DNA of 16,127 nucleotides from Acidobacteriaceae bacterium. Lineage in GTDB: Bacteria > Acidobacteriota > Terriglobia > Terriglobales > Acidobacteriaceae. A model generated the notes under the pieces. It did no database searches and was not told where the DNA came from. It saw only the letters and a program-made list of their open reading frames with translations. Positions 4,655 to 13,053 of this stretch are shown piece by piece. Position 1 is the stretch's first letter; every line of letters starts with the position of its first letter. The stretch lies in assembly GCA_003164255.1 (NCBI GenBank), contig PLST01000120.1, positions 1 to 16,127 on the forward strand, read 5' to 3'. The translations under genes and the position numbers were made by a program.

Positions 4655-5622
4655 TTACTTATCCTCGTTCTTATTGTGATTCCCATGGCGGCGAACCGCG
4701 AATAGTAGGCAGCCGAACAGCAATGCGGGCGCGATCATTCCTTTATAGACGGTGTGCTGGATGGTCTCCGAAGTGGACACGAATGATTTCTCCGGCAGCA
4801 CCGGCAACCCAAGCTTGTCGAATGGAACTCCCGCGAGATAGCACACTTGTGTGCCGCCCACCTCGATCAGCCCGTAAGTTTTCGCGTTGTAGTGCGGGGA
4901 CGGCCTTTCTTGCGTATCTCTAGAGTCGACAGTCCTACGCGGAAAGAATGCCAGTTTTCCTGCCGTCAACTGGTGCCGACGTTCGGCCTCGGCGCGTAGC
5001 GCTGTCACCTGACCAAACAGAGTGGCACCCGTGGGACAAATCTCGGCACAAGCTGGAATCTTGCCGTCCGCCTGACGCTGCTTACACATCTCGCACTTGC
5101 GCAAACGCGCTATCGTTTTGTCATATTCGAAGCGCGGCACGCCGAATGGGCAGGCCGCCACGCAGTACCGGCAGCCGATGCAATTGTTGGGGTTGTAACT
5201 GACGATCCCCAAAGCGGGATCCTTGGTCATCGCCGAAACTGGGCAGACCGAGACGCAGGAGGGATCAATGCAGTGCAGACAAGACTTCTTGACGAACGCG
5301 AAGCCGTCCTTCTCCTGGTCCTTGTTCTCCGCGGAGCCTTCCGAGTAGGCCTTGATCACTGTCAGTGTGAGAGCCGACAGATCAAGCGGTGCATCCCACA
5401 GCTTGTCCTCCGCATTGAACTCGGGATGCGTACTGTTTGCCTCTCGGCAGGCGGTCACACATGCCTTGCAACCAACGCACAATGTTGAGTCGAAGAGCAG
5501 ACCCACCGCCTTGGGTGCAGGGTCTTTTCCTGGCGTACTTCCGCCGTCACGACCCGGGTCACCGCGCTGGCCGCACCGGCTGCCGCCGTTCCCCGCAAGA
5601 AATTGCGCCTTGTCAGGCCCAT
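4655..5622 (-). pseudogene. hybA: HybA, periplasmic four-cluster ferredoxin subunit, frameshifted after the Tat leader
   Basis: HybA relays electrons between the hydrogenase dimer and HybB. The ATG at 5622 opens a twin-arginine leader (MGLTRRNFLRGTAAAGAASA), but this frame stops soon after. The mature protein continues in the -1 frame from about 5520 (APKAVGLLFDSTLCVGCKAC...), so one base seems lost between about 5545 and 5510, near GGAAAAGACCC. The rest is intact: four Cys clusters (CVGCKACVTAC; CLHCIDPSCVSVCP; CIGCRYCVAACP; CEMC...CAEICP) and a C-terminal membrane helix (GMIAPALLFGCLLFAV). Without the leader the protein could start only at internal GTG 5506 and would not be exported. It lies 57 bp after hybO. 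It may be a true lesion, in line with the truncated hybB, or a sequencing error in a short homopolymer. Confidence 0.85.
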
Positions 5623-5679
5623 TGGCTTATCCCTTGAAACCCGTTGCGATGCTGCGTTGTGGGCGATTGAAGCATGAGG

Positions 5680-6840
5680 TCATTCCTCGCAGTCCGGCGG
5701 GTCTTCTGATTCGTCTTCCGAATTGTCATTTGGCAAGTTTTCCGATTTGTGTCCGTTGCCCAGATTCTTGGCCATGGCAATCGAGGCGCCCACGGCGACT
5801 CCCACGCCACCTGCAAGTACCGCGACGGAGGCTACACCGACTCCTTTGCCCTGCTCTTCGACGATGCGCGGATAGAAGGCCGGGGAGGTCACGAACTTCA
5901 ACTCGGCCAAGGCGTGGATTGGCTTCTCGAAACCAATCCCCTTCTCTGTGCAGCCGATGCAGGGATGGCCCGTACCCACAGGCCAACAACCACCTCCGGC
6001 ATCGCCGAACAGAACAGAGGGGCAGTTGGCGTAGGTCTCCGGCCCCTTGCAGCCCAGCTTGTAAAGGCACCAGCCGGAACGATGTCCGGCATCGCCGAAT
6101 TGCCCGGCAAAGCGACCGTTATCGAAATGCGGACGCCGCTCACAGTTCTCATGTATGAGGCGCGAATAGGCGAATTTTGGACGGACTTGGTGATCGAGAT
6201 CCGGCAGCCTGCCGTAGGTAATGTAGTGAATCACTGTCGACAGGAAGTTATAGGGATTGGGCGGGCACCCAGGAATGTTGACAACCGGACCTTTCCATAT
6301 CTCGTTCACACCAACGCATCCAGTGGGATTGGGTTGAGTGGAAGGCACCCCTCCCCAAGAGGCGCAGGAGCCAAGCGCTATTACCGCTGCCGCATCCTTT
6401 GCGCATTCGTTCAGGAGCTCGATTGCAGTTTGGCCGCCGATCTTGCAGTAGATGCCCCCATCCCCGGCAGGAATAGCTCCCTCGACAACCAGCAAGTATT
6501 TGCCCTTGTTGGCTGCCATCGAAGCTTTGCGCATCACCTCAGCCTGATACCCCGAACCGGCGAAGAGCGTTTCATGGTAATCCAGCGAAACAAGCTCCAG
6601 GATCAGCTTGTCGAGGGCTGGGTGCTCGGAAACCAACATTGATTCCGTACAGCCGGTGCAGTCCGCGAAGTGCAGCCAGATCACCGCAGGGCGATGCCCG
6701 GCGCCAAGAGTCTGGACAATTGCCGCCTCCGCTTCTGCTGGCAGGCCCAGGGTTGCCGCCACGCCTGCACAAAACTTCAAAAACGCACGCCGGGATTGAG
6801 CAGAGTTTCTTTCGACGCCTGTCAATATCTCGCCATTCAA
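5680..6840 (-). CDS. hybO: [NiFe]-hydrogenase small subunit (Hyb/group 1 type)
   Basis: The small subunit of periplasmic uptake hydrogenase carries electrons from the NiFe site (large subunit) through three FeS clusters. The 386-residue protein has a Tat motif SRRAFLKF (16-23). Proximal cluster ligands are C61 and C64 (CTGC), C159 and C192. Distal ligands are H230, C233, C258 and C264, with the spacing (3, 25, 6) of known enzymes. Medial ligands are C273, C294 and C297. A membrane helix at about 333-357 is followed by an acidic tail (NSEDESEDPPD). The start is a TTG at 6840 with GAGG about 9 bases before; TTG at 6825 is also possible, and no in-frame ATG precedes the Tat motif. It lies 46 bp after lutC. 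The gene is intact although its partners are damaged or missing. Confidence 0.95.
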   Translation of the reverse strand: MNGEILTGVERNSAQSRRAFLKFCAGVAATLGLPAEAEAAIVQTLGAGHRPAVIWLHFADCTGCTESMLVSEHPALDKLILELVSLDYHETLFAGSGYQAEVMRKASMAANKGKYLLVVEGAIPAGDGGIYCKIGGQTAIELLNECAKDAAAVIALGSCASWGGVPSTQPNPTGCVGVNEIWKGPVVNIPGCPPNPYNFLSTVIHYITYGRLPDLDHQVRPKFAYSRLIHENCERRPHFDNGRFAGQFGDAGHRSGWCLYKLGCKGPETYANCPSVLFGDAGGGCWPVGTGHPCIGCTEKGIGFEKPIHALAELKFVTSPAFYPRIVEEQGKGVGVASVAVLAGGVGVAVGASIAMAKNLGNGHKSENLPNDNSEDESEDPPDCEE

Positions 6841-6886
6841 ATGATCTTGCCTCGTGATCTTGCCGGGCGATTAGTCCCGAGCTCGG

Positions 6887-7591
6887 TTAACCTTGCTCCC
6901 GCACCAGAATCACATGAAGGAATCGTGGCCCATGGACGCCTTTGATGCGAGTCATTTCGATGTCTGCGGTGGCGCTCGGGCCGGAAATGTAGGTTGCGAG
7001 GGCCGGGGTGACCATCGAAAGGTCTTCCTCGCTGGAATGGGAGTTGGGCTGCTGCCGACAGCGGTCGAAGTACTCGGGCAACACCTCTACTACCTGGCTG
7101 GCGCGGAGGATGCATAGATGCCAGTCGGGCAGAAGCGTGAGGACGCGGCGGCCCTCGGCGGCGGTGTGGTGGATGACGATAGTCCCCGAGTCGGCCACGG
7201 CACATGAGGCTGCGGTGACCACGCCTTCGGCCTCTTCGATTTCAGCGGTGTTGAGCCCGTGGTCTAGCCTCCATTCGTAACCGGGAGCCAGCCAGTCGGC
7301 AGGCAATCTGGCAGGGGCGACGAAAGTGTGCCTGCCGCTGGCGGCCAATTGGGCTGCGATGACTGCGGGAAGCTCACCTGCGTTGCACTCCAACACCTCG
7401 GCATCGTATTCGCGCAGGCGATCGATCAGGAGCTGCAGGCGGGCTGCGGTAGAGAGAGAGCCGCGACGGGTGTAGTTATGTGGCAGGGCCGAGTATTCGA
7501 CCGCCGCATCCGCAAGGTCTTTCCCAGGATGTTGGATGGCGGCGCGAACGCGGTCAAGGATCATTTTGCGGGACTGGACAATGGCGCTCAT
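6887..7591 (-). CDS. lutC: LutC, L-lactate utilisation protein (LUD domain)
   Basis: One of three subunits of the LutABC iron-sulfur complex that oxidises L-lactate to pyruvate in the cytoplasm. The 234-residue product begins MSAIVQSRKMILDRVRAAIQ and has the LUD (DUF162) domain, with the diagnostic EEAEGVVTAASCAVADSGTI and RRVLTLLPDWHLCIL. The start at 7591 overlaps the lutB stop (ATGA) and has a GGGGGG site 5 bases upstream; longer in-frame openings up to 7777 lie inside lutB and are not used. It is the last of the three lut genes. Confidence 0.92.
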   Translation of the reverse strand: MSAIVQSRKMILDRVRAAIQHPGKDLADAAVEYSALPHNYTRRGSLSTAARLQLLIDRLREYDAEVLECNAGELPAVIAAQLAASGRHTFVAPARLPADWLAPGYEWRLDHGLNTAEIEEAEGVVTAASCAVADSGTIVIHHTAAEGRRVLTLLPDWHLCILRASQVVEVLPEYFDRCRQQPNSHSSEEDLSMVTPALATYISGPSATADIEMTRIKGVHGPRFLHVILVREQG

Positions 7592-9075
7592 TTTGTCCCC
7601 CCGATCAGTTCGACACCATTTGACTGAGGGCCGCGGGATGCCCACCAACTGTGGAAGGTCTGATTGGGCAGGCCGCGCAGATCGCGAGTCTGCGTCCATT
7701 TGCCGCCCACGCTGGGCAGAGAGTGAATCCAGCCATCTTTGCGGGTGAAGAGGCCTAGGCCGATGCGTCCGAACCACTGTGCTGTATGGAAGATCCAGGC
7801 GCGGGAGAAGAGGACGTTGGCGATCCGCAGCCCCCAGTACATGGGGTCCAATGCGCGACCAGGCTGTTTGCGTTCCTGGTCGATAACCTCAGCGCGGAGT
7901 TCAAGCAGCACTTCGGGGATGTTGATTTTTACCGGGCAGACTTCGTAGCAGGCGCCGCAGAGCGAGGAGGCATAAGGCAGCGATTGTGCGTGGTGCATCT
8001 GCATCAACTGCGGCGTAAGGATGGCGCCGATCGGTCCAGGATAAACGGAGCCGTAAGCGTGGCCCCCGGTCTGACGGTAGACGGGGCACGTGTTCATGCA
8101 GGCTGCGCAGCGGATGCATTTGAGAGTCTGGCGGTGCTTGGAGCGGGCTAGGATGGACGAGCGGCCGTTATCGAGCAAGACTACGTGGAACTTTTGTGGC
8201 CCATCGCCGGGAGTGACGCCGGTCCAGATTGATGTGTACGGGTTCATGCGCTCGCCCGTGGCGGAGCGGGCCAATAGCTGCAACATCACTTCGAGGTCCT
8301 GAAAGCGGGGCAGTACCTTTTCGATTCCGGCCAGCGTGATCATGGTCTGGGGAAGCGTAAGACACATGCGGCCATTGCCTTCCGACTCGACAACCACTAC
8401 ACCGCCTGTCTCGGCGATGAGGAAGTTGGCGCCGCTGATGGCTGTGGGGATGGTAAGGAACTTCTTGCGGAGGTAGGTGCGGGCGGCGTTGGTGAGAACT
8501 TTCGGATCGTCAGAAAGGTCCTTGAGGCCCATGGTCCGAGCGAAGATCTCGCGTACCTGGCTGCGATTGACATGCAGTGCCGGGACAACGATGTGCGAGG
8601 GTTCTCCTTCGCCCAACTGGAGGATGATTTCGGCCAGATCAGTCTCGAAAGCATGGACGCCATTAGCCTCGAGGAAGGGATTCAACTGAATCTCAGCCGA
8701 GGTCATGGTTTTGATTTTGATGACTTCGCTGGCCTTCTCCTGACGGAGCAGGTCCAGGATGATCTGACGGGCCTGAGCAGCGTCTGCGGCCCAGTGGACC
8801 GTGCCTCCGGCGGCAGTGCAGCGGGTTTCAAACTGCTCGAGGTATGTGCCCAGGTTCTCAAGGGCATGGGTGCGGATAGCCGAAGCCGCTGAGCGCAATT
8901 CCTGCCAGTCGGTCTTTTCGGCCACCAGACTGGCGCGCTTGGCCTGAATCACATCGATGGCGTGGGCCACATTTTTACGCAGTTGTGGGTTGCGCAGAAC
9001 AGGCAGCACCGCCTGCGGAAAGGGCGGGGCGAGTGTGGGATCGAGCACCGGGTGCGTAGCTGCTGGCCGGCTCAT
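7588..9075 (-). CDS. lutB: LutB, iron-sulfur LUD-domain protein of L-lactate oxidation
   Basis: Central subunit of LutABC. The 495-residue protein has an N-terminal LUD domain (about 65-305, including IPTAISGANFLIAETGGVVV), then a double-cluster ferredoxin domain with C320, C323, C326, C330 (CIRCAACMNTCP) and C373, C376, C380 (CGACYEVCP), then a C-terminal tail. The length matches the family (about 470-490). The start overlaps the lutA stop and the stop overlaps the lutC start (ATGA at both ends), so the three genes are tightly coupled. The order A-B-C is the same as in Bacillus. Confidence 0.95.
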   Translation of the reverse strand: MSRPAATHPVLDPTLAPPFPQAVLPVLRNPQLRKNVAHAIDVIQAKRASLVAEKTDWQELRSAASAIRTHALENLGTYLEQFETRCTAAGGTVHWAADAAQARQIILDLLRQEKASEVIKIKTMTSAEIQLNPFLEANGVHAFETDLAEIILQLGEGEPSHIVVPALHVNRSQVREIFARTMGLKDLSDDPKVLTNAARTYLRKKFLTIPTAISGANFLIAETGGVVVVESEGNGRMCLTLPQTMITLAGIEKVLPRFQDLEVMLQLLARSATGERMNPYTSIWTGVTPGDGPQKFHVVLLDNGRSSILARSKHRQTLKCIRCAACMNTCPVYRQTGGHAYGSVYPGPIGAILTPQLMQMHHAQSLPYASSLCGACYEVCPVKINIPEVLLELRAEVIDQERKQPGRALDPMYWGLRIANVLFSRAWIFHTAQWFGRIGLGLFTRKDGWIHSLPSVGGKWTQTRDLRGLPNQTFHSWWASRGPQSNGVELIGGTK

Positions 9076-9824
9076 AGCGTCGCCTCCGCCGGAAACTCTT
9101 CAGTGCTGGCCAGAATCTGCGCCATGTGGATGGTTTTCATTCCAGCATACTGGCGGTGCATCGCGCCACCGAGGTGCATGAGGCAACTGTTGTCCAGAGC
9201 GGTGCAATATTCCGCGCCTGTTGAAACCACGTCCTGCAACTTGACGGCGAGCATGGCCGAGGAGACTTCTGCGTTTTTCACCGAGAATGTCCCACCGAAA
9301 CCGCAGCAGCGATCCAGATTTGGCAGCGGCGCCTGATCGAGGCCGCGCACCTTTGCCAGCAGGCGGAAGGGGCGGTCACCTAGGTGGATACCGCGCAGGC
9401 CGTGACAACTGGCGTGATAGGTCACGCGGTGAGGGAAGTACGCTCCCACATCCTCCACGCCGAGCCGGTCGATGAGGAACTCGCTCAACTCAAAGATCCT
9501 GGGCAAGAGGGTCGCAAACTGGTGTCCCAGTTCCTCATTCCCCAACTCTTCGATCAGCGCTGGATACTGATCGCGGATCATGGCCACGCAGGAAGAGGAG
9601 GGAATGACGACGGTCTCAGTGTCCTGATAGAGGCGCACAAAACGCTTGGCTTGCGAGAATGCCTCGCAGCGAAACCCGGTGTTGGCGTGCATCTGCCCAC
9701 AACAAGTTTGCTTCGGATGGAAATCAAGCTCGACACCCAGCCGTTCGAGCAGCCGAACCACCGCTCGGCCCGTCTCCGGGTAGAGAGTGTCGTTGTAGCA
9801 GGTAATAAAAAGCGAAGCGCGCAT
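9072..9824 (-). CDS. lutA: LutA, CCG-domain subunit of L-lactate oxidation
   Basis: The 250-residue protein has two cysteine-rich CCG domains: C41-C42-G (KQTCCGQMHANTG) with C79 (SSSC), then C140 (HASCHGLR), C173-C174-G (DRCCGFGGTFS) and C214 (DNSCLMHL). These resemble the heterodisulfide-reductase D family and glycolate oxidase GlcF and hold an FeS cluster. It starts at ATG 9824, with a weak AGGA about 12 bases upstream, and lies 60 bp after fucP, so lactate oxidation appears to be the downstream part of the sugar operon. Confidence 0.93.
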   Translation of the reverse strand: MRASLFITCYNDTLYPETGRAVVRLLERLGVELDFHPKQTCCGQMHANTGFRCEAFSQAKRFVRLYQDTETVVIPSSSCVAMIRDQYPALIEELGNEELGHQFATLLPRIFELSEFLIDRLGVEDVGAYFPHRVTYHASCHGLRGIHLGDRPFRLLAKVRGLDQAPLPNLDRCCGFGGTFSVKNAEVSSAMLAVKLQDVVSTGAEYCTALDNSCLMHLGGAMHRQYAGMKTIHMAQILASTEEFPAEATL

Positions 9825-9884
9825 GTAAAGAATCTGTCCTTATTCTCGAAACCGGCGATTGCGGAAGTTTCTCGTTTCGAGTGT

Positions 9885-11204
9885 CTATGAATGTTGGCGT
9901 CTCAAAGGACGCAGATGCGCTCCCCAGAATGCATAGAGAGCGACAAAGACATAACCGGTCAATGGCACTGCGTACGCATTAGCAATACTTCCGGTCCGTT
10001 GCGAGATGAAACCCATGATAGGCGTGAGAACTGCGCCACCGACAATCGCCATGATGATGAGGGAAGCAGCGATCTTGGTGTTTTCGCCGAGGCCTTCAAT
10101 GCCAAGTGCGAAGATTGTTGGATACATAACGGACATGAAGAAGCTCGATAGGAAGATCGTCCAGAGTCCTGCCCAACCCGGCACGAATGACCCAACTGCG
10201 AGAAGGCCAACATTGATAACGCTGTAAATTCCCATCAACCTGGCTGCGCTGACCTTACCCATAAGGGCGGACGAAGCAAAGCGCCCAATCCCGAAAGCAA
10301 AGAGTGTCCCAGTGAGAAAATAACCAGCGATTTTCTCTGGGCGATGCGTATAGTCCTGCACATACTGGATGAAGTAACTCCAGGTGCCAACCTGTGCTCC
10401 AACGTACATGAATTGCGCGCAGATAGCGGTGAGGAAGTGAGGATAGCGCAGCAGATCTTTGAAGCTGCTGTTTCCGCTGTAGCCTTCGACGCTCTCCGTT
10501 GCAACAGCCGGAAAGCGGCACCGCCAGATGAGGATTGCCAGCAAGAAGGCGAGACCGCCAATGACGAGGTAGGGATTGACTACCCGCAGCGTCTCATCGC
10601 GAAGATAACGGTTGTATGTCTTTGCCACTTTCATTGATGCAACCTGCGCCGGAGCCAGTTCAACGCCGGAGAAGATGAAGAGCGTACCCGCAAGCACGCC
10701 CGTAATGGCGCCGATGGGATTGAATGCCTGTGAGAAGTTCAATCTCCGCGCGGCGCTCTCTGGCTCGCCGAGTTGAGCAATGAACGGATTCGATGCCGTT
10801 TCAAGGAACGATAAGCCGCTGGCGATAACAAAAAGCGCCAGCAGAAAGAACCAGTACTGACCTACGAGGGCGGCGGGCCAGAAGAGAAAAGTTCCCGTCC
10901 CCAGCAAGCAAAGCCCTGCAACCATTCCGGATTTGTATCCGAAGCGGCGCATCATCAAAGCGGCCGGAGTAGCCAATAGGAAATAGCCACAATAGAACGC
11001 CGACTGAATCAGGCCCGCCTGGAATCTGGTCAGTTGAAACGACTTCATGAATTGCCGAATCAACACGTCATTCAGATTGTTGGGCAGGCCCCAAAGAAAG
11101 AACAGCGCAGTTACCAGCACAAAGGGCGCCATCATGCCCTTTGGCACCAATGGCCCTGCAGTTGTGCGGGCGTGTTCGAGTCGGCTCTCGGATTGAACCA
11201 GCAT
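9885..11204 (-). CDS. fucP: L-fucose:H+ symporter (MFS)
   Basis: This 439-residue inner-membrane transporter of the major facilitator superfamily has about 12 membrane helices. It closely follows the FucP pattern: FFLWGLPNNLNDVLIRQF, FQAGLIQSAFYCGYF, FLETASNPF, QFMYVGAQVGTWSY and YPTIFALGIEGLG. The two acidic residues needed for transport in E. coli FucP, Asp46 and Glu135, fall here at exactly positions 46 and 135 when the ATG at 11204 is used. That start has TTGGAG 9 bases upstream; a TTG at 11219 overlaps this site and is rejected. The substrate is likely L-fucose, possibly L-galactose or a related sugar. It is separated from the isomerase gene by 159 bp holding a long perfect hairpin. Confidence 0.93.
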   Translation of the reverse strand: MLVQSESRLEHARTTAGPLVPKGMMAPFVLVTALFFLWGLPNNLNDVLIRQFMKSFQLTRFQAGLIQSAFYCGYFLLATPAALMMRRFGYKSGMVAGLCLLGTGTFLFWPAALVGQYWFFLLALFVIASGLSFLETASNPFIAQLGEPESAARRLNFSQAFNPIGAITGVLAGTLFIFSGVELAPAQVASMKVAKTYNRYLRDETLRVVNPYLVIGGLAFLLAILIWRCRFPAVATESVEGYSGNSSFKDLLRYPHFLTAICAQFMYVGAQVGTWSYFIQYVQDYTHRPEKIAGYFLTGTLFAFGIGRFASSALMGKVSAARLMGIYSVINVGLLAVGSFVPGWAGLWTIFLSSFFMSVMYPTIFALGIEGLGENTKIAASLIIMAIVGGAVLTPIMGFISQRTGSIANAYAVPLTGYVFVALYAFWGAHLRPLRRQHS

Positions 11205-11219
11205 CAACTGTGTCTCCAA

Positions 11220-11363
11220 TTACAGATCGTGTGTACCGCTTCCCACCCGGCTCGATGATTGTGGTGTCGCATGGATAGGGATCGGGCGCAGCGATTGATG
11301 GCAGAATGGGAATAGGCCTTTGTTTGTTTTCAAGATCGGCCTATTCCCATATCCCGGCAAGTA
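11220..11363. other. Intergenic spacer between isomerase gene and fucP
   Basis: 144 bp without a gene. Apart from the 45-bp hairpin structure no promoter of good quality was seen, so fucP is probably transcribed with the upstream genes. Confidence 0.5.
11306..11350. repeat. Perfect 13-bp inverted repeat between the isomerase gene and fucP
   Basis: ATGGGAATAGGCC (11306-11318) and GGCCTATTCCCAT (11338-11350) are perfect complements around a 19-base loop. The hairpin begins 13 bp after the isomerase stop. There is no U-tract on the minus strand, so it is not a standard terminator. It may be an mRNA-stabilising or processing stem that sets different levels of enzyme and transporter, a protein-binding dyad, or a small repeat element. 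Confidence 0.7.
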
Positions 11364-13010
11364 TCAGAGATCAACTCCGCAGAGATTAACCTGTAGGCCC
11401 ATTTCACAGAACATCGTCGCCTTGGCCGCAAGTGCGCGGTCAGCTGCTTCCGCGGTAGGCGCGTAGGCGACATTGATGTGATTGGAAGGATGACACGCCA
11501 TGAACTGATTCTGACTAACACCATGCAACACGACATGCATCACAGGCCACTGCTGAGTAACTTCCTCCCAGCGCCGGTTGGTCTCTTCCTCCGGCAACGA
11601 AATGGCTGTGGCACGCCCTAAATCGACGTTAAGACTTCCGCCCTCGACATATACGCGGCTCCATACTACTTCGCCAGGCTTGCACACACCTTTCAGCGTG
11701 CCGCCTCCCAAGCGGAAATACATCGAAGGCTGTCTCTCGCTGACAGCACCCTTGTATCCCCCAACCAGGTGCGAGGCAGGCACGGCTCCGGATATCTGGA
11801 AGAGCCAGACAAACTCATCGATGCCATCGGCAGTGTATTGCTCGCCCCATCTAACGTCGTGCAGAGTAGTTGCCGGATCCAACCCCATCGCCGTCCAAAC
11901 GCGATTGGTAACGATTGCGTCCACACCTGCACACTCATCGACCTCATTGAAATGCGGGAGTGGCCGACCGGCATAAAGTTCGCGACCATCGCGACTGTAC
12001 GCCGGCGGACGATCGACGTTGTTCAGCAGACCCTCAACCAGGTCAGAGGCTGGCACGACGTCCTTTAGTCCTTGCTGGTACTGAATGCCGATGGCGTCAC
12101 AGCCGAATTCATCGGCAATTCGGAGCGCAGCAATATACATCCTGCACTGATCGAGAATCTGCGCATCTGTAAGGTCCGTCTCTTCACATGTCCCGGTTTC
12201 GAAGCGAATTCCGCTCGCGTCCAACCAGTCGCGAACCTTCTGGGCTTCTTCCCTGGTAACTTCCCGCATAGCGGCAAAGAGGGCAGATTGACTAAGCCTT
12301 TCTTTATAGATGCCGGCAGGATTCATCAAGGCATCTTCAATCATCGCGTTCATCATGCCCATACAACCCTCATCGAAGACGCCAAGGATTGCCTTCCTGC
12401 TTTGCAACTGTTTTGCCAGTGCGCTTCCGAGTGCTCGCTCGGCTTCGCCGACGCTTCCAGGCACAAACTCATGAACGTGCGAGGTGTCGTGGACAACAAC
12501 CTTGTCTTTGATCCACTGCCGAAGACCTTTCTTGAACAAGGGGTCCTTGAAGTCCTTGCTCCACAGCGTGCTGAACGGAACGCCAGCCTTGCGCAGGCAG
12601 CCATTCAGATTCAACATGCCAACCAGGCCGGGCCACTGTCCGGACCAGTTGGCAACTGTGAGAATCGGACCGCGATGCGAGAGCAGTCCAGCCCATAGGT
12701 GGCCGCTGTATTGCCAAACTGCTTCGGCCACTACAAGGGGAGCATCAGGGTGGATATGTTCAAAGATGTCCATGCCCATGCGCTGACCAGAGATGAAGCC
12801 ATGCTTCAGTGTTGGGTTGTACGAATGCGCCCTGCGGACCATGATTCCCTCTTCGAGAAAGGCCGCAATCAGCATCTCTTCGAGCCCGGCCTGTGCGGCC
12901 CAGCACACTTCGTTCGCCGACTGGCGCAGATCGCCATTCGCAACCAGGACAACTTCATTCTGTGCGACAGGCTCGGCACTTACCACTTCCGGAATTGCAT
13001 ATGATGACAT
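11364..13010 (-). CDS. L-fucose isomerase-like protein (fucose/arabinose isomerase superfamily)
   Basis: Expected to interconvert an aldose and a ketose, such as L-fucose and L-fuculose or a relative, in the cytoplasm. The protein of 548 residues differs from E. coli FucI but fits the 'fucose isomerase-like' family: VVLVANGDLRQSANEVCW, GPILTVANWSGQWPGLVGML, VFDEGCMGMMNAMI, FGCDAIGIQYQQGLKD, HFNEVDECAGVDAIVTNRVW and, near the end, MACHPSNHINVAYAP. Candidate metal ligands are the acid in VFDEG, the Asp in GCDAIG and a His of the last segment, by analogy with FucI (inference). The start is set at ATG 13010, with GGGAG 5 bases upstream; ATG 13052, just beyond the kinase stop, is a second choice adding 14 residues. 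The exact substrate is not known from sequence. Confidence 0.82.
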   Translation of the reverse strand: MSSYAIPEVVSAEPVAQNEVVLVANGDLRQSANEVCWAAQAGLEEMLIAAFLEEGIMVRRAHSYNPTLKHGFISGQRMGMDIFEHIHPDAPLVVAEAVWQYSGHLWAGLLSHRGPILTVANWSGQWPGLVGMLNLNGCLRKAGVPFSTLWSKDFKDPLFKKGLRQWIKDKVVVHDTSHVHEFVPGSVGEAERALGSALAKQLQSRKAILGVFDEGCMGMMNAMIEDALMNPAGIYKERLSQSALFAAMREVTREEAQKVRDWLDASGIRFETGTCEETDLTDAQILDQCRMYIAALRIADEFGCDAIGIQYQQGLKDVVPASDLVEGLLNNVDRPPAYSRDGRELYAGRPLPHFNEVDECAGVDAIVTNRVWTAMGLDPATTLHDVRWGEQYTADGIDEFVWLFQISGAVPASHLVGGYKGAVSERQPSMYFRLGGGTLKGVCKPGEVVWSRVYVEGGSLNVDLGRATAISLPEEETNRRWEEVTQQWPVMHVVLHGVSQNQFMACHPSNHINVAYAPTAEAADRALAAKATMFCEMGLQVNLCGVDL

Positions 13011-13053
13011 TTCAGCTCCCTCGATGTACTTGTTGCACTTTTTGTCGTTCATC

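Noticed and set aside
5510..5545. Programmed -1 frameshift joining the HybA leader and mature part
   Set aside because: The nearby GGAAAAG is not a classic slippery heptamer, no strong downstream stem was seen, and programmed shifting is not known for hybA; a lesion or sequencing error is simpler.
5352..6158. Open frame of 268 codons on the plus strand across the hybA/hybO junction
   Set aside because: Arg/Pro/Ser-rich low-complexity shadow of hybA and hybO with no ribosome site.
5749..6642. Long open frame (297 codons) on the plus strand
   Set aside because: It is antisense to hybO, whose FeS ligand spacing is exact; the translation shows no domain.
10494..10505. Third copy of the repeat core TCCGTTGCAAC, inside fucP
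   Set aside because: It is shorter, within coding sequence, and expected by chance; it also weakens the case for the CBASS-flanking pair.
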